DNA of 64,000 bases from Mycobacteroides franklinii (lineage in GTDB: Bacteria > Actinomycetota > Actinomycetes > Mycobacteriales > Mycobacteriaceae), in contig NZ_MAFQ01000003.1 in NCBI RefSeq assembly GCF_002013895.1, forward strand, positions 186,001 through 250,000. The letters run 5' to 3'. Positions 44,632-53,114 of the stretch are shown one piece after another. The notes under the pieces were generated by a model. The model did no database searches. It was not told the DNA's origin and saw only the letters and a list, made by a program, of their open reading frames with translations. The position numbers and the translations under genes are program-made. Numbering within the stretch: the first letter of the stretch is position 1; each line of letters opens with the position of its first letter.

Positions 44632-45423
44632 TTAGAGCTTCTCCACCTGAGTGAAGTTGAGCTCGACCGGGGTCTCACGACCGAAGATGGACACCAGCAC
44701 CTTGAGGCGCTGCTGTTCGGCGTTGACCTCGCTGATGCTGGCGGGCAGCGTCGCGAACGGGCCATCGGTGACGGTGACCGACTCGCCGACCTCGAAGTCG
44801 ACCTCGATGACGGGACGCTCCAGGCCACCCGTCTCGGCGGCCGCGGTCCCGGAGGTTTCGGCTGAACCACCCTTGGTGGCCTTCTTGGCCGGGGTCTGCG
44901 GGAGCAGGAACTTCACCACATCGTCGAGCGACAGCGGCGACGGGCGCGAGGTCGCGCCGACAAATCCGGTGACGCCGGGGGTGTTGCGAACCGCACCCCA
45001 CGACTCGTCGTTCAGTTCCATCCGGACCAGGATGTAGCCGGGCAGCACCTTGCGGTTGACCTGCTTGCGCTGACCATTCTTGATCTCGGTGACCTCTTCG
45101 GTGGGCACCTCGATCTGGAAGATGTAGTCGCCGACATCCAGGTTCTGCACACGGGTCTGCAGGTTGGCCTTGACCTTGTTTTCGTATCCGGCGTACGAGT
45201 GAACGACGTACCACTCGCCCGGCTCGCGGCGCAGCTGCGCCTTCAACGTGACGGCCGGGTCGGCGTCCTCGTCAGCCTCCACCTCGGCGCCCGACTCTTC
45301 CGAAGACGACTCAGTCGGCTCGGGCGCAGCGCTGATTTCGGCCTCGTCGATCACGTCGACCGACGCAGCCGTGTCAGCGGTGTCCTCTGGCTCGCTCGTA
45401 GCGTCGCCGTCGAAGGTCGTCAC
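44632..45423 (-). CDS. nusG: Transcription elongation/termination factor NusG
   Basis: 263 residues from GTG 45423, with GAGAGG 7 bases upstream. An acidic, disordered N-terminal tail of about 70 residues precedes the NGN domain ([26 protein letters not shown] to about 170) and the KOW domain ([54 protein letters not shown]). A low-complexity insert ([18 protein letters not shown]) lies between them. It binds the RNA polymerase clamp and couples to Rho or S10. Downstream of secE with a 24-base gap, as in most Actinobacteria. Confidence 0.96.
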   Translation of the reverse strand: MTTFDGDATSEPEDTADTAASVDVIDEAEISAAPEPTESSSEESGAEVEADEDADPAVTLKAQLRREPGEWYVVHSYAGYENKVKANLQTRVQNLDVGDYIFQIEVPTEEVTEIKNGQRKQVNRKVLPGYILVRMELNDESWGAVRNTPGVTGFVGATSRPSPLSLDDVVKFLLPQTPAKKATKGGSAETSGTAAAETGGLERPVIEVDFEVGESVTVTDGPFATLPASISEVNAEQQRLKVLVSIFGRETPVELNFTQVEKL

Positions 45424-45447
45424 CGTTAGTCCTCTCTCGTCTTTCTA

Positions 45448-45867
45448 TTACCCGAACACCAGCATGACCAGCCGGGCCAGGCCCAGGTCAATCACGCCGA
45501 TCAGGGTCACCATGAACACCAGGAAGACCAGCACCACCGTGGTGTAGCTGACCATCTGCTTGCGGTTCGGCCAGATGACCTTGCGCAGCTCAGCGACCAC
45601 CTGCTGGAGAAACACCCAAAGCTGGACCAACGGGTTGCGCGATGGCCCCGTCTTGTCCTTCTTCGCGGCAGGCTTCCGACTGTTCTTCCCAGCCTTCTTC
45701 TTCACCTCACCGGTCTCGGAGGCACCAGATTCGGTGAGCTCCGTAGCCGCGGTCGAGGAATCAGCACGGCGGGTCCGCTTACCCGTCGGGCGAAGCGGCT
45801 TGGTCGAGGCGACGGCCCGGTCGCTATCGGCGGTGCCGATGTCGGGCTCGTCTAGCTCGTCGCTCAT
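45448..45867 (-). CDS. secE: Protein translocase subunit SecE
   Basis: 139 residues from ATG 45867. A long charged N-terminal region rich in Lys, Thr and Glu (to about residue 75) is followed by the SecE core NPLVQLWVFLQQVVAELRKVIWPNRKQMVSYTTVVLVFLVFMVTLIGVIDLGLARLVMLVFG, which has the conserved amphipathic helix and a single membrane span. It clamps SecY in the inner membrane. It heads the secE-nusG-rplK-rplA row and follows tRNA-Trp. Confidence 0.96.
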   Translation of the reverse strand: MSDELDEPDIGTADSDRAVASTKPLRPTGKRTRRADSSTAATELTESGASETGEVKKKAGKNSRKPAAKKDKTGPSRNPLVQLWVFLQQVVAELRKVIWPNRKQMVSYTTVVLVFLVFMVTLIGVIDLGLARLVMLVFG

Positions 45868-45914
45868 TCCCTTCCGTACCTCTCTGTTTCCCTAGTTCTT
45901 ACTCCAGGGTGTTG

Positions 45915-45987
<73 letters not shown>

Positions 45988-46031
45988 AAGGCTGGCACGC
46001 CAACCCGGTGGTCGGGGGCCTCACACAACAC

Positions 46032-46061
46032 ACGCGCCTCCCGAGTAGCCGACAGGCGCGT
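46032..46061 (-). terminator. Terminator after hadC
   Basis: ACGCGCCT (46032-46039) pairs with AGGCGCGT (46054-46061) around a 14-base loop, 95 bases after the hadC stop and before tRNA-Trp. Confidence 0.6.
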
Positions 46062-46155
46062 TGTTATGGGAAAACCCCGAATCTCGAGTGTACCCCGCGG
46101 CCAGCTCCAGACTGAAATTGCCCACCGATCCAACACCGATCAGCGAGCTCTCTTC

Positions 46156-46626
46156 TCAGATGAGCTTGATATCGGCCATTCGATCCGAGTCGCGGCCCAT
46201 CAGGGTGGTGAACGCTTCCATGACCAGCTCGCCATTCTGATCGCGCACGATGTTGCGGGTGGTCACAATGTCCACGCCGAAGGCCTCCTTGTGGGAGTCG
46301 ACCTGGAAGTCGCACGACAGTTCATCACCCTCGGTGATGGGCTTGTGGTACACGAACTTCTGCTCGGAATGCACGATCTGCATGGTGTCCATACCGACGT
46401 CATAGGTGCGGAAGAATTCCTTCTGCACCAGCAGGGCCATCACCGCGGGGAAAGCCAGGGGCGCGATGAGGCCGTCGTGTCCGAGTTCGGCCGCCGCCTT
46501 CGGATCGAGGCTGGCCGGGTCCACGGCCTTGACCGACTGCGCGAACTCGCGGATCTTCTCCCGTCCCACCACATAGGTCCTCGAGTACTTATGCGTCATT
46601 CCGACGATATCGAGTTGAAGCGCCAT
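46156..46626 (-). CDS. hadC: (3R)-hydroxyacyl-ACP dehydratase subunit HadC
   Basis: 156 residues. It has the same hot-dog layout as HadA: ALQLDIVGMTHKYSRTYVVGREKIREFAQSVKAVD, then DGLIAPLAFPAVMALLVQKEFF, VHSEQKFVYHKPITEGDELSCDFQVDSHKEAFGVDIVTTRN. It is the substrate-recognising, non-catalytic subunit of HadBC, which dehydrates very-long 3-hydroxyacyl-ACP intermediates in the FAS-II pathway of mycolic acid synthesis. Two bases separate it from hadB. Confidence 0.95.
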   Translation of the reverse strand: MALQLDIVGMTHKYSRTYVVGREKIREFAQSVKAVDPASLDPKAAAELGHDGLIAPLAFPAVMALLVQKEFFRTYDVGMDTMQIVHSEQKFVYHKPITEGDELSCDFQVDSHKEAFGVDIVTTRNIVRDQNGELVMEAFTTLMGRDSDRMADIKLI

Positions 46627-46628
46627 GA

Positions 46629-47060
46629 CTACGCCAGCGTCGCAGTCGCGATAGCGCGCCCGAAGATCTTCTTGCCATTGGTGGTGGCGGTCAGCGCGAT
46701 GGTGATCGACTTGCTGTCCGCGTCGACCGACTTCACGCGACCGTTGAAGATGATCTCGGCGCCGACACCGTCGTTGGGGACGGTGACGAAGCTGGTGAAG
46801 CGCACGTTGTACTCGGTCACCGCCGCCGGGTCACCAATCCACTCGGTGACATACCCGCCACCCAGGCCCATGGTCAGCATGCCGTGGGCGATGGCACCGT
46901 CCTCGAGCCCGACCAGTTTGGCGGTCTCGTCGTCCCAGTGGATCGGGTTGAGATCGCCGGAGACTCCGGCGTAGTTCACCAGATCCTGCCGGGTCAGCGG
47001 GATGGTCCTCTCCGGCAGCTGATCTCCCACGTTGACCGAACTGAACTCACGCAATGCCAT
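46629..47060 (-). CDS. hadB: (3R)-hydroxyacyl-ACP dehydratase subunit HadB (catalytic)
   Basis: 143 residues. MALREFSSVNVGDQLPERTIPLTRQDLVNYAGVSGDLNPIHWDDETAKLVGL contains the catalytic dyad Asp36 and His41, followed by the oxyanion-side AHGMLTMGLGGGYVTEWI. It pairs with HadA (mid-length) or HadC (long) substrates in FAS-II, the target of thiacetazone- and isoxyl-type drugs. The start overlaps the hadA stop region, so the three subunits are translationally coupled. Confidence 0.97.
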   Translation of the reverse strand: MALREFSSVNVGDQLPERTIPLTRQDLVNYAGVSGDLNPIHWDDETAKLVGLEDGAIAHGMLTMGLGGGYVTEWIGDPAAVTEYNVRFTSFVTVPNDGVGAEIIFNGRVKSVDADSKSITIALTATTNGKKIFGRAIATATLA

Positions 47061-47530
47061 CAGTTGAACCCGCCTTCTTCTCCGTCTTCTGCAGTGCGCC
47101 CGGCAAGAGTCGTTAACAGCTCCTGCACCAGCTCACCCTTGTCATTGGTGATCAGGCTCTTGGTGACGATGATGTCGGCACCGAACGAGCGTCGGATCGA
47201 GTCGAGGTACACATCGCAGTACAGCTTGTCGCCGGCCCTGATCGGGCGCAGGAGTTTGAGCTCCTGGTCGACCTGGACGATCTTCTCGTCCTTGATTCCG
47301 ATGTTTGCGTCCTCGAAGAAAGCCGCCTGTGCGGTGTAGCCAAAGATGCACAGAAAGGTAGGCGGGGCGACGAGAGAATCGTAGCCAAGAGCCGCGGCAC
47401 CTGCCTCGTCATGATGAGCAGGGTGCTCGCTCTTCACCGCCTCGGCGTGCTCGCGGATCTTCTCCCGCTCGACCACATAGTGGTCGGGGTATCGGTAGTG
47501 CGTTCCGACGAGATCTTGCGATAAAGCCAC
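47060..47530 (-). CDS. hadA: (3R)-hydroxyacyl-ACP dehydratase subunit HadA
   Basis: 156 residues from GTG 47530. It has the HadA pattern: ALSQDLVGTHYRYPDHYVVEREKIREHAEAVKSE, APPTFLCIFGYTAQAAFFEDANIG with Cys61, the residue that thiacetazone modifies in M. tuberculosis, and VDQELKLLRPIRAGDKLYCDVYLDSIRRSFGADIIVTKSL. It is the substrate-binding subunit of HadAB. No Shine-Dalgarno sequence lies upstream, but TAGGTT (47538-47543, minus strand) ends 7 bases before the GTG, so it may be leaderless with its own promoter. Confidence 0.96.
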   Translation of the reverse strand: MALSQDLVGTHYRYPDHYVVEREKIREHAEAVKSEHPAHHDEAGAAALGYDSLVAPPTFLCIFGYTAQAAFFEDANIGIKDEKIVQVDQELKLLRPIRAGDKLYCDVYLDSIRRSFGADIIVTKSLITNDKGELVQELLTTLAGRTAEDGEEGGFN

Positions 47531-47583
47531 GGGGCGGAACCTACCTACTGATGTTGACCGATACCAAGTAAGGCTTGCCTATT

Positions 47584-47605
47584 CGTGTCGCGTTGAGACG
47601 ACACG
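47584..47605 (-). terminator. Possible terminator between rpmG and hadA
   Basis: CGTGTCG (47584-47590) and CGACACG (47599-47605) form a 7-pair stem with an 8-base loop in the 96-base gap after the rpmG stop. It could instead be a regulatory site of hadA. Confidence 0.35.
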
Positions 47606-47626
47606 GGAAGAGCAAAGGGAAGCGCG

Positions 47627-47794
47627 TCAGCGCGACTCTTTGTGAGGCTGGTGCGATCCGCAGTTCGGGCAGAACTTCTTCAGTTCCAGCCGGTCCGGGT
47701 CGTTGCGCCGGTTCTTCTTGGTGATGTAGTTACGGTGCTTGCACGTCTCACAAGCCAAGGTGACCTTGGGCCGGACGTCTGTGCTGGAGGCCAC
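47627..47794 (-). CDS. rpmG: 50S ribosomal protein L33, zinc-binding (C+) form
   Basis: 55 residues from GTG 47794. The zinc ribbon is intact ([43 protein letters not shown], with C-x2-C and C-x2-C). This is the rpmG2-type copy that lies before hadA in M. tuberculosis. Zinc-free paralogues usually occur elsewhere in the genome and replace it under zinc limitation. Confidence 0.96.
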   Translation of the reverse strand: MASSTDVRPKVTLACETCKHRNYITKKNRRNDPDRLELKKFCPNCGSHQPHKESR

Positions 47795-47833
47795 TGCAGT
47801 TGCCCTCTTTCGTTCGTTGTCTCTAGGTTCGGG

Positions 47834-47910
47834 TGGTAGCGGTGGGGAGGCTCGATCTCCCGACCTCACGATTATGAGTCGTGCGCTCTAACCAGCTGAG
47901 CTACACCGCC
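47834..47910 (-). tRNA. tRNA-Met (CAT anticodon)
   Basis: 77 bases with an encoded CCA (47834-47836). Acceptor GGCGGTG pairs with CACCGCT; D arm GTAGCTCAGCTGGTTAGAGC; anticodon stem-loop CGACTCATAATCG; T arm GGGAGATCGAGCCTCCC. It is an elongator type, since the first pair G-T and the anticodon stem lack the initiator G-C run. Located 40 bases upstream of rpmG. Confidence 0.93.
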
Positions 47911-47948
47911 CCGCAGACAGAGCCGGCGTTTCCGCCTTCCGTCCACCG

Positions 47949-48021
47949 AGCCCCCTAACGGAATCGAACCGTTGACCTTTTCCTTACCATGGAAACGCTC
48001 TACCGACTGAGCTAAGGGGGC
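47949..48021 (-). tRNA. tRNA-Thr (GGT anticodon)
   Basis: 73 bases. Acceptor GCCCCCT pairs with AGGGGGC; D arm TAGCTCAGTCGGTAGAGC; anticodon loop in TTTCCATGGTAAGGAAA; T arm AACGGTTCGATTCCGTT. CCA is not encoded. It lies 38 bases upstream of tRNA-Met and is probably co-transcribed with it. Confidence 0.94.
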
Positions 48022-48071
48022 ATTAAAGCCCTCACGAGGGTACCCGTTGACGTCGGCGGAACCAAAACGGC

Positions 48072-49589
48072 TTATCGGGGGTGGCACGGCACCGGCGCGT
48101 ACAGCGCCTGCCTGCACAAATCCTCGGCCTCGGCAGTCGATCGGTCCAACGGTAGTCGGGTATCGATCACATGCGCCTCGCTCCACCCGTGGTCTGGTCC
48201 GACGAATTCGGTGCCCAGCGCCGCCGCGATATCGCCGGTGGCATCCGACATCCCGTCATGGCGGGTGGCCACTCGATGTTGCGCGGTGATCAGCGGTGCC
48301 ATGCACAGGAACTCCACCATGGGTGCGCCTGCCTCGTAGGCGAGCTGATGCGCGCGCAGTCGGTGCCGAGGACTGCGCCAGGTTCCGTCCAGGATGACGG
48401 TGTGGCCGCTCGCCAACGACAGGCGTGCACGCCGTAGTACCGCGTCGTACACGGCACACACGTTCTCCGCCGAGTACAGCCCGGCGTCCAGCACGCCCTT
48501 CCCTCCGGATATGACGCCGAGTCGATGCAGTTGTTGACGCACCTCGTCCGTTGAAATCACCTGGGCACCAATATCTTCCGATATGCGACGGGCCAAGGTG
48601 CTCTTGCCCGTGCCCGGGCCACCGCCAACGAGCACCAGCCGCACGGTCGCGGCCCCCAGGTGGTTCAGCGCCATCGCCATGTGTTTGGCCGCCCGCGCCG
48701 CGGCCGACCGTTGCCCCTGGATGAACCGGACGCAGTCCACCTTGGCACGCACCAGCGAACGATAGGCAATGTAGAAGTGCCGCAAGGGCTCCGGCGCCGT
48801 GTCTGCGGACAACTCCACGTACCGGTTCATGAAATAGTCACCCAAATCCCGGCGCCCCAAAAACTCCAGATCCATCGCCAGAAACGCCGCATCGTCCAGA
48901 CCGTCCACGTGACGCAGCCGGTCGTCGAACTCCAGACAATCCAGCAGGACCGGCCCGTTGGGCAGGCAAAAGATATCGCTGGCCATCAGATCTCCGTGCC
49001 CGTCGACGATTCTCTTGTCGGCCACGCGCTGCGCGAAAAGCACGGCGCGCCCGGAGATGAACTGCGTCGCCAACGTGCGGACCAGACGCACATCATCGGC
49101 GGCGAGCACCGTCCCCGCGTACTTCTCCAAGGCCGTCACGGTGTCCTCCCACCGATCGACGATGGCATCGAGAGATCCCGCCTCGTCGATCGACGGACTG
49201 CGATCGGCCCGCTGATGGAACGCCGCCAATACCTGGGCGATCGCGTCCAGGTCCGCCTTGGTCACCCGTTTGGACTTGGCCATCGCCGACAGCCGCGTGG
49301 AGTCCGGGTAGCGCCGCATCACTACGACCGGTTCGCCCGATTCGCCGTCGGGACCGGTGAGGTGTGAGACGCCGACATAGCTGTCGCGCGAGATCCGACT
49401 GTTGAGTGCCACCTCACGGGCACAAGCCCTTTCACGAAGCTCGGGGGTACTGAAATCCAGGAAGTTCGTCACCACCGGTTTTTTGATCTTGTAGGCCAAT
49501 CCTCCGACCAAAATCACGATACCCGTGTGTGTTTCGCGTATCTCCGCACCGACGGAGGTGGGGCTGATGGTCGATCGTAGTGAGCGCAT
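48072..49589 (-). CDS. Kinase-like plus P-loop ATPase protein, Rv2004c-type
   Basis: 505 residues from ATG 49589; the frame is open to 49739 but the conserved region begins ETHTGIVILVGGLAYKIKKPVVTNFLDFSTPELRERACAREVALNSR. The N-terminal half resembles aminoglycoside-phosphotransferase-like kinases (VDGHGDLMASDIFCLPNGPVLLDCLEFDDRLRHVDGLDDAAFLAMDLEFLG). The C-terminal half is a P-loop kinase with Walker A GGGPGTGKSTLARRI and DEVR. The family is in the DosR regulon of M. tuberculosis (Rv2004c). The substrate is unknown. It is divergent from an Acg-like gene across a palindrome-rich control region. Confidence 0.85.
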   Translation of the reverse strand: MRSLRSTISPTSVGAEIRETHTGIVILVGGLAYKIKKPVVTNFLDFSTPELRERACAREVALNSRISRDSYVGVSHLTGPDGESGEPVVVMRRYPDSTRLSAMAKSKRVTKADLDAIAQVLAAFHQRADRSPSIDEAGSLDAIVDRWEDTVTALEKYAGTVLAADDVRLVRTLATQFISGRAVLFAQRVADKRIVDGHGDLMASDIFCLPNGPVLLDCLEFDDRLRHVDGLDDAAFLAMDLEFLGRRDLGDYFMNRYVELSADTAPEPLRHFYIAYRSLVRAKVDCVRFIQGQRSAAARAAKHMAMALNHLGAATVRLVLVGGGPGTGKSTLARRISEDIGAQVISTDEVRQQLHRLGVISGGKGVLDAGLYSAENVCAVYDAVLRRARLSLASGHTVILDGTWRSPRHRLRAHQLAYEAGAPMVEFLCMAPLITAQHRVATRHDGMSDATGDIAAALGTEFVGPDHGWSEAHVIDTRLPLDRSTAEAEDLCRQALYAPVPCHPR

Positions 49590-49646
49590 GACCTCATCGT
49601 TGCGGGGCAGCCGGTGCGGACATCCGGCCATGGGCCCCCAATCTAT

Positions 49647-49660
49647 GGGCCGGAAGTCAC
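49647..49660 (+). promoter_or_regulatory. Candidate DosR half/box
   Basis: GGGCCGGAAGTCAC matches 10 of 14 core positions of GGGACTWWAGTCCC. It lies 58 bases from the start of the Rv2004c-like gene on the minus strand. Weak on its own, but it fits the local gene content. Confidence 0.35.
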
Positions 49661-49679
49661 CAGTTCTTCCCATCCGAGG

Positions 49680-49699
49680 CGCGGGGCACGTGCCCCGCG
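49680..49699. promoter_or_regulatory. Perfect 20-base palindrome
   Basis: CGCGGGGCACGTGCCCCGCG is entirely self-complementary. Two extra copies of its half-site, GGGGCAC at 49718 and GTGCCC at 49740, follow at 38-base and 21-base steps. It is the strongest symmetric element in the window outside terminators and sits centrally between the divergent promoters. Confidence 0.7.
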
Positions 49700-49804
49700 T
49701 CGCCAACGCGAGGACCTGGGGCACATGGCCGGTGACCAAGTGCCCTGTCCATGCGCGGGTAGGTCACCAAGAGTCGATATCACCACCAGCCGAGCGGAGC
49801 CGAC

Positions 49805-50797
49805 ATGCCCAAGACAATGGTTCACATTGACGTCATCCAGACCGCGATCCAACTTGCCTGCCGGGCACCGTCTTTGCATAACACGCAACCGTGGCGCTGG
49901 ATTGCCGACCTTGGGTCCGGGCCGGGCGATCTGCACCTGTATCTGGACCGCACCCGATGTGTCACACGAACCGACGGTGCCGGACGCGAGGCAATCATCA
50001 GCTGCGGGGCAGCGCTGGATCATTTCCGGGTCGCGATGGCATCGGCCGGCTGGATGTCCCGCGTGGAGCGGATCCCGGACCCCGACAACCCGGACCATCT
50101 GGCCGCCATCACCTTCTCCCCCAGCTCCGTTGTGGTGGTGGGGGATCGTCGGCGTGCCGACGCGATCCTGCAGCGGCGGACCGACCGTCTGCCCTTCGAG
50201 GCTCCGCCCAACTGGTCGCAGTTCGCCCGAATGCTGAACGCGGTGATCGCCGACAGGACGGTCATCTTGGACGTGATCGATGACATCACGCGGCCGAAGT
50301 TGGCCGACGCATCGGCACTCAGTGACGCGCTGCGCATCTACGACTCCGCCTACCAGACCGAACTCGACTGGTGGACAGCACCGTTCGCCTTGAACGACGG
50401 AGTTCCGCGCAGCGCGCTGGTCTCGGCGACCGAGAGCGATCGCGTCGATATCGGCCGCACCTTCCCCGTCGTGACGGAACGGACCTCACGGCCCGGCCTA
50501 CGGGAGGACCAGGCGCGGGTGCTGGCGTTGTCCACGGCCAGAGATACCCCGAAAAATCTCCTGCGCTGCGGCGAGCTGCTCTCGGAAGTACTGCTGGAGG
50601 CGACGCTCGCCGGCATGGCCACCTGCACCATCACCCACATGCTGGAGCTGACCGCGAGTCGAGAAGTCGTCGGCACCGCCATCGGCAGGACGCACCCGCA
50701 GGCGTTGATCCGGGTGGGGATGGCGCCACCGTTCGGTCGTATCCCGCCACCGACACCACGCCGGTCCCTTGCCGATGTGTTCGAGATTCGCGGCTAG
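49805..50797 (+). CDS. Acg-family nitroreductase-like protein
   Basis: 330 residues from ATG 49805, with CGGAG upstream. VIQTAIQLACRAPSLHNTQPWRWI is the FMN-binding N-terminus of the Acg family (Rv2032/Rv3127/Rv3131 type), and LLRCGELLSEVLLEATLAGMATCTITHMLELTASREVV is the second conserved block. In M. tuberculosis all three paralogues belong to the DosR regulon. Some members lock FMN without showing NADPH oxidation, so the function is uncertain. It is followed after 9 bases by the stress protein gene, making a two-gene operon. Confidence 0.88.
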   Translation: MPKTMVHIDVIQTAIQLACRAPSLHNTQPWRWIADLGSGPGDLHLYLDRTRCVTRTDGAGREAIISCGAALDHFRVAMASAGWMSRVERIPDPDNPDHLAAITFSPSSVVVVGDRRRADAILQRRTDRLPFEAPPNWSQFARMLNAVIADRTVILDVIDDITRPKLADASALSDALRIYDSAYQTELDWWTAPFALNDGVPRSALVSATESDRVDIGRTFPVVTERTSRPGLREDQARVLALSTARDTPKNLLRCGELLSEVLLEATLAGMATCTITHMLELTASREVVGTAIGRTHPQALIRVGMAPPFGRIPPPTPRRSLADVFEIRG

Positions 50798-50806
50798 CGC
50801 ACGGCC

Positions 50807-51664
50807 ATGAGCGAAGTCCGTGCGCGCGGATCCGCGGTGGTGGTCGGTATCGACGGGTCACGGTCGGCGGTCCGGGCCGCGCTCTGGGCAGTCGACGAGG
50901 CGCTGCACCGCGGAGTGCCGCTACGCCTGGTTCATGTGGCACCTCAGCCCGAGTTCCCGGAGTTCAGCCACGAACGCAGTCCCGCCGGGACGGCCGTGCG
51001 ACACGTGTTCCGTGAGATCGGCGCCACCGGCAAGCCGGTGAAGATCGAGGCCGAGATCCGGCATGGCCGAGTGGCTGACGTGCTGTTGGACGCCTCACGC
51101 AGCGCCGTCATGCTCTGCGTGGGAGCGATCGGCATCAGCGGCTCCGACACCCGCACGGTCGGGTCCACCGCCGCCGAGGTTCTCCCGTCGGCGCGCTGCC
51201 CGGTCGCGGTGATCCGTGACGGCCAGTCACCACTCGGCACGACTCCCGCGGTGGTGGTGGAGATCGACGAGTCGCACGAGTCGGCAGCCTCCTTGGAGCT
51301 GGCCGCTCACGAAGCACGGCTGCGCGGTGCGCCGATGCGTGTCCTGCTGCGCCATCGCCCGACCGCGCGGTCCGGCCAACGGGTCGCCACCCTGCCCCGC
51401 GGCGACCGTCGCATGGCAGCAGTCCAGGTGGAGCGGCGTCTGGCGCCGTTGCGGGTGCGGTATCCCGATCTGGACATCCGCGCGCTCGATCCGGTGGGCG
51501 GCACGCTGGACTACCTGGAACGCCATGGGCATACCGTGCAGCTGGTCGTCGTCGGGGCCGGTGACACGGCTCATGTGCAGGAATTGGTCGGCCCCAACGG
51601 GTCCGGTGTGCTTGGCCGGACGCACTGCTCGGTGCTGATCGCGGCGCGCCAGCGGCTGTTGTAG
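50807..51664 (+). CDS. Universal stress protein with two USP domains
   Basis: 285 residues. The N-terminal domain has SAVVVGIDGSRSAVRAALWAVDEALHRGVPLRLVHV and the ATP-binding-like MLCVGAIGISGSDTRTVGSTAAEVLPSARCPVAVIR. The second domain starts TPAVVVEIDESHESAASLELAAHEARLRGAPMRVL and ends VVVGAGDTAHVQELVGPNGSGVLGRTHCSVLIA. Tandem USPs of this size (Rv1996, Rv2005c, Rv2028c) are DosR-regulated in M. tuberculosis. The G-x2-G-x9-G[ST] motif is present in the first domain and modified in the second. Confidence 0.88.
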   Translation: MSEVRARGSAVVVGIDGSRSAVRAALWAVDEALHRGVPLRLVHVAPQPEFPEFSHERSPAGTAVRHVFREIGATGKPVKIEAEIRHGRVADVLLDASRSAVMLCVGAIGISGSDTRTVGSTAAEVLPSARCPVAVIRDGQSPLGTTPAVVVEIDESHESAASLELAAHEARLRGAPMRVLLRHRPTARSGQRVATLPRGDRRMAAVQVERRLAPLRVRYPDLDIRALDPVGGTLDYLERHGHTVQLVVVGAGDTAHVQELVGPNGSGVLGRTHCSVLIAARQRLL

Positions 51665-51700
51665 GCCTCACCGGCGCGGTCTCGACCCCGGAAATGCAAT

Positions 51701-51724
51701 CAGGCCCCCTCGTGAGGGGGCCTG
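51701..51724 (+). terminator. Terminator of the Acg-USP operon
   Basis: CAGGCCCCCTC (51701-51711) pairs with GAGGGGGCCTG (51714-51724); the two-base gap leaves a tight 4-base loop in practice. It lies 36 bases after the USP stop and just before the convergent tRNA-Tyr. Confidence 0.8.
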
Positions 51725-51731
51725 AGCAGTG

Positions 51732-51814
51732 TGGCGGGTGCAGGATTCGAACCTGCGTAGGCGTAAGCCGACGGATTTACAGTCCGCTCCCATTGGCCGC
51801 TCGGGCAACCCGCC
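51732..51814 (-). tRNA. tRNA-Tyr (GTA anticodon)
   Basis: 83 bases with a long variable arm. Acceptor GGCGGGT pairs with ACCCGCC plus discriminator A; anticodon loop CTGTAAA; T arm GCAGGTTCGAATCCTGC. CCA is not encoded. It is transcribed against the Acg-USP operon. Confidence 0.93.
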
Positions 51815-51905
51815 TTATCAGACGATGCAGGATACAACGATAGGGTCGGGCCAACGCAAACCGACTGGATACGGAACATACGAAGAGCAGAAAGAGGGAG
51901 CAGTC

Positions 51906-52397
51906 ATGGCGGATTCATCATTCGACATCGTGAGCAAGATCGATCGCCAGGAGGTCGACAACGCGCTAAACCAGGCGGCCAAGGAGCTGACCACTCGCTT
52001 CGATTTCCGCGGCACCGACACCACCATCGCCTGGAAGGGCGAAGAGGCCATCGAACTGGTGAGCTCCACCGAGGAGCGCTTGAAGGCGGCCGTCGACGTC
52101 TTCAAGGAGAAGCTGATCCGCCGCGATATCAGCATGAAGGCCTTCGACGCCGGTGACCCGCAGCCCAGCGGCAAGACCTTCCGGCTCACCGGGACCCTCA
52201 AACAGGGCATCGACGCCGAGAACGCCAAGAAGATCAACAAGCTCATCCGCGACGAAGGCCCCAAGGGCGTCAAGTCGCAGGTCCAGGGCGAAGAGATCCG
52301 GGTTTCGAGCAAGAAGCGCGATGACCTGCAGGCCGTCCAGTCACTGCTGAGGGGCTCCGACCTCGATATTGCGTTGCAGTTCGTCAACTACCGGTAA
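51906..52397 (+). CDS. yajQ: YajQ family nucleotide-binding protein
   Basis: 163 residues from ATG 51906, behind [80 protein letters not shown] is the full conserved N-terminus, and [38 protein letters not shown] the second ferredoxin-like fold. Members bind RNA or cyclic-di-GMP in other bacteria. It is the counterpart of Rv0566c. Confidence 0.95.
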   Translation: MADSSFDIVSKIDRQEVDNALNQAAKELTTRFDFRGTDTTIAWKGEEAIELVSSTEERLKAAVDVFKEKLIRRDISMKAFDAGDPQPSGKTFRLTGTLKQGIDAENAKKINKLIRDEGPKGVKSQVQGEEIRVSSKKRDDLQAVQSLLRGSDLDIALQFVNYR

Positions 52398-52409
52398 GAC
52401 GATGGTCCG

Positions 52410-53060
52410 ATGATTCCCGCCGTGACCCCCGCGCATCTCATCGGTTTCGCGGTGGTGGCGTACGCGCTCATCGTGATCCCCGGGCCGAGCGTGCTGTTCA
52501 CGGTGGGCCGCTCGCTGAGCCTGGGCCGTCGATCCGGCCTGGTGAGTGTGTTGGGCAACACGGCCGGCACCGCCGTGTTCCTGGTGCTCACGACGGCCGG
52601 GCTGGGCGCACTGCTGGCCGCCTCCTCCTGGGCGCTCACGGCCGTGAAGCTGGCCGGCGCGGCTTACCTGATTTACCTTGGCGTGCAAGCATTCCGAGAC
52701 CGCAAGTCACTCGTTGAGGCGCTCAACGCCCGCCAGCCCGCCGCCGTCGGCCGGCAGCGGGTATTCCGGCAAGGGTTCCTCGTCGGTATCACCAACCCGA
52801 AGACCGCGCTGTTCTTCGCCGCGGTGCTGCCGCAGTTCGCCGACCCGTCTGTGGGCTCGGTCACGGCGCAGATTTTTGAGTTCGGCCTGGTGTTCGTCGC
52901 GATGGCCATGGTGTCCGACAGCTGCTGGGCGTTGCTCGCCGCCAGCGCCCGCGATTGGTTCGCGCGTTCGCCCCGCCGGCTGGAGGCGGTGGGAGGCGCC
53001 GGCGGCCTCATGATCGTCGGGCTGGGTGCCGGCGTGGCGATCTCGGGCACATCGTCCTGA
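52410..53060 (+). CDS. LysE/RhtB-family amino acid exporter
   Basis: 216 residues with six hydrophobic helices. VAYALIVIPGPSVLFTVGRSLSLGRRSGLVSVLGNTAGTAVFLVL carries the family P-G-P motif and the G-x-R-x-G-x-x-x-x-x-G-x-x-x-G pattern. FRQGFLVGITNPKTALFFAAVLPQFAD is the second signature. It exports an amino acid or homoserine lactone-like solute across the inner membrane. It starts 12 bases after yajQ. Confidence 0.9.
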   Translation: MIPAVTPAHLIGFAVVAYALIVIPGPSVLFTVGRSLSLGRRSGLVSVLGNTAGTAVFLVLTTAGLGALLAASSWALTAVKLAGAAYLIYLGVQAFRDRKSLVEALNARQPAAVGRQRVFRQGFLVGITNPKTALFFAAVLPQFADPSVGSVTAQIFEFGLVFVAMAMVSDSCWALLAASARDWFARSPRRLEAVGGAGGLMIVGLGAGVAISGTSS

Positions 53061-53114
53061 CCCCTGCCCCGCCATCGACACGCCGCGTTTCGGCGGAGCT
53101 ACTCGCGAAACGCG

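Larger units (their letters stand above)
49590..49804. promoter_or_regulatory. Divergent control region with palindromes and candidate DosR sites
   Basis: 215 bases between two genes of DosR-regulon type. Listed separately are a perfect 20-base palindrome and a DosR-like site. Further GGGGCAC (49718-49724) and GTGCCC (49740-49745) half-sites repeat the palindrome core, and GGTGACC (49731-49737) / GGTCACC (49762-49768) form another inverted pair. CGGAG precedes the plus-strand start. Confidence 0.6.

Noticed and set aside
47872..48186. Open frame containing HGKEKVNGSIPLGG on the minus strand
   Set aside because: It reads through tRNA-Thr and tRNA-Met and is a common artefact of such regions.
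51729..52397. Extended yajQ frame beginning [18 protein letters not shown]
   Set aside because: The first part is the complement of tRNA-Tyr. The real yajQ start is ATG 51906 with its own ribosome binding site.
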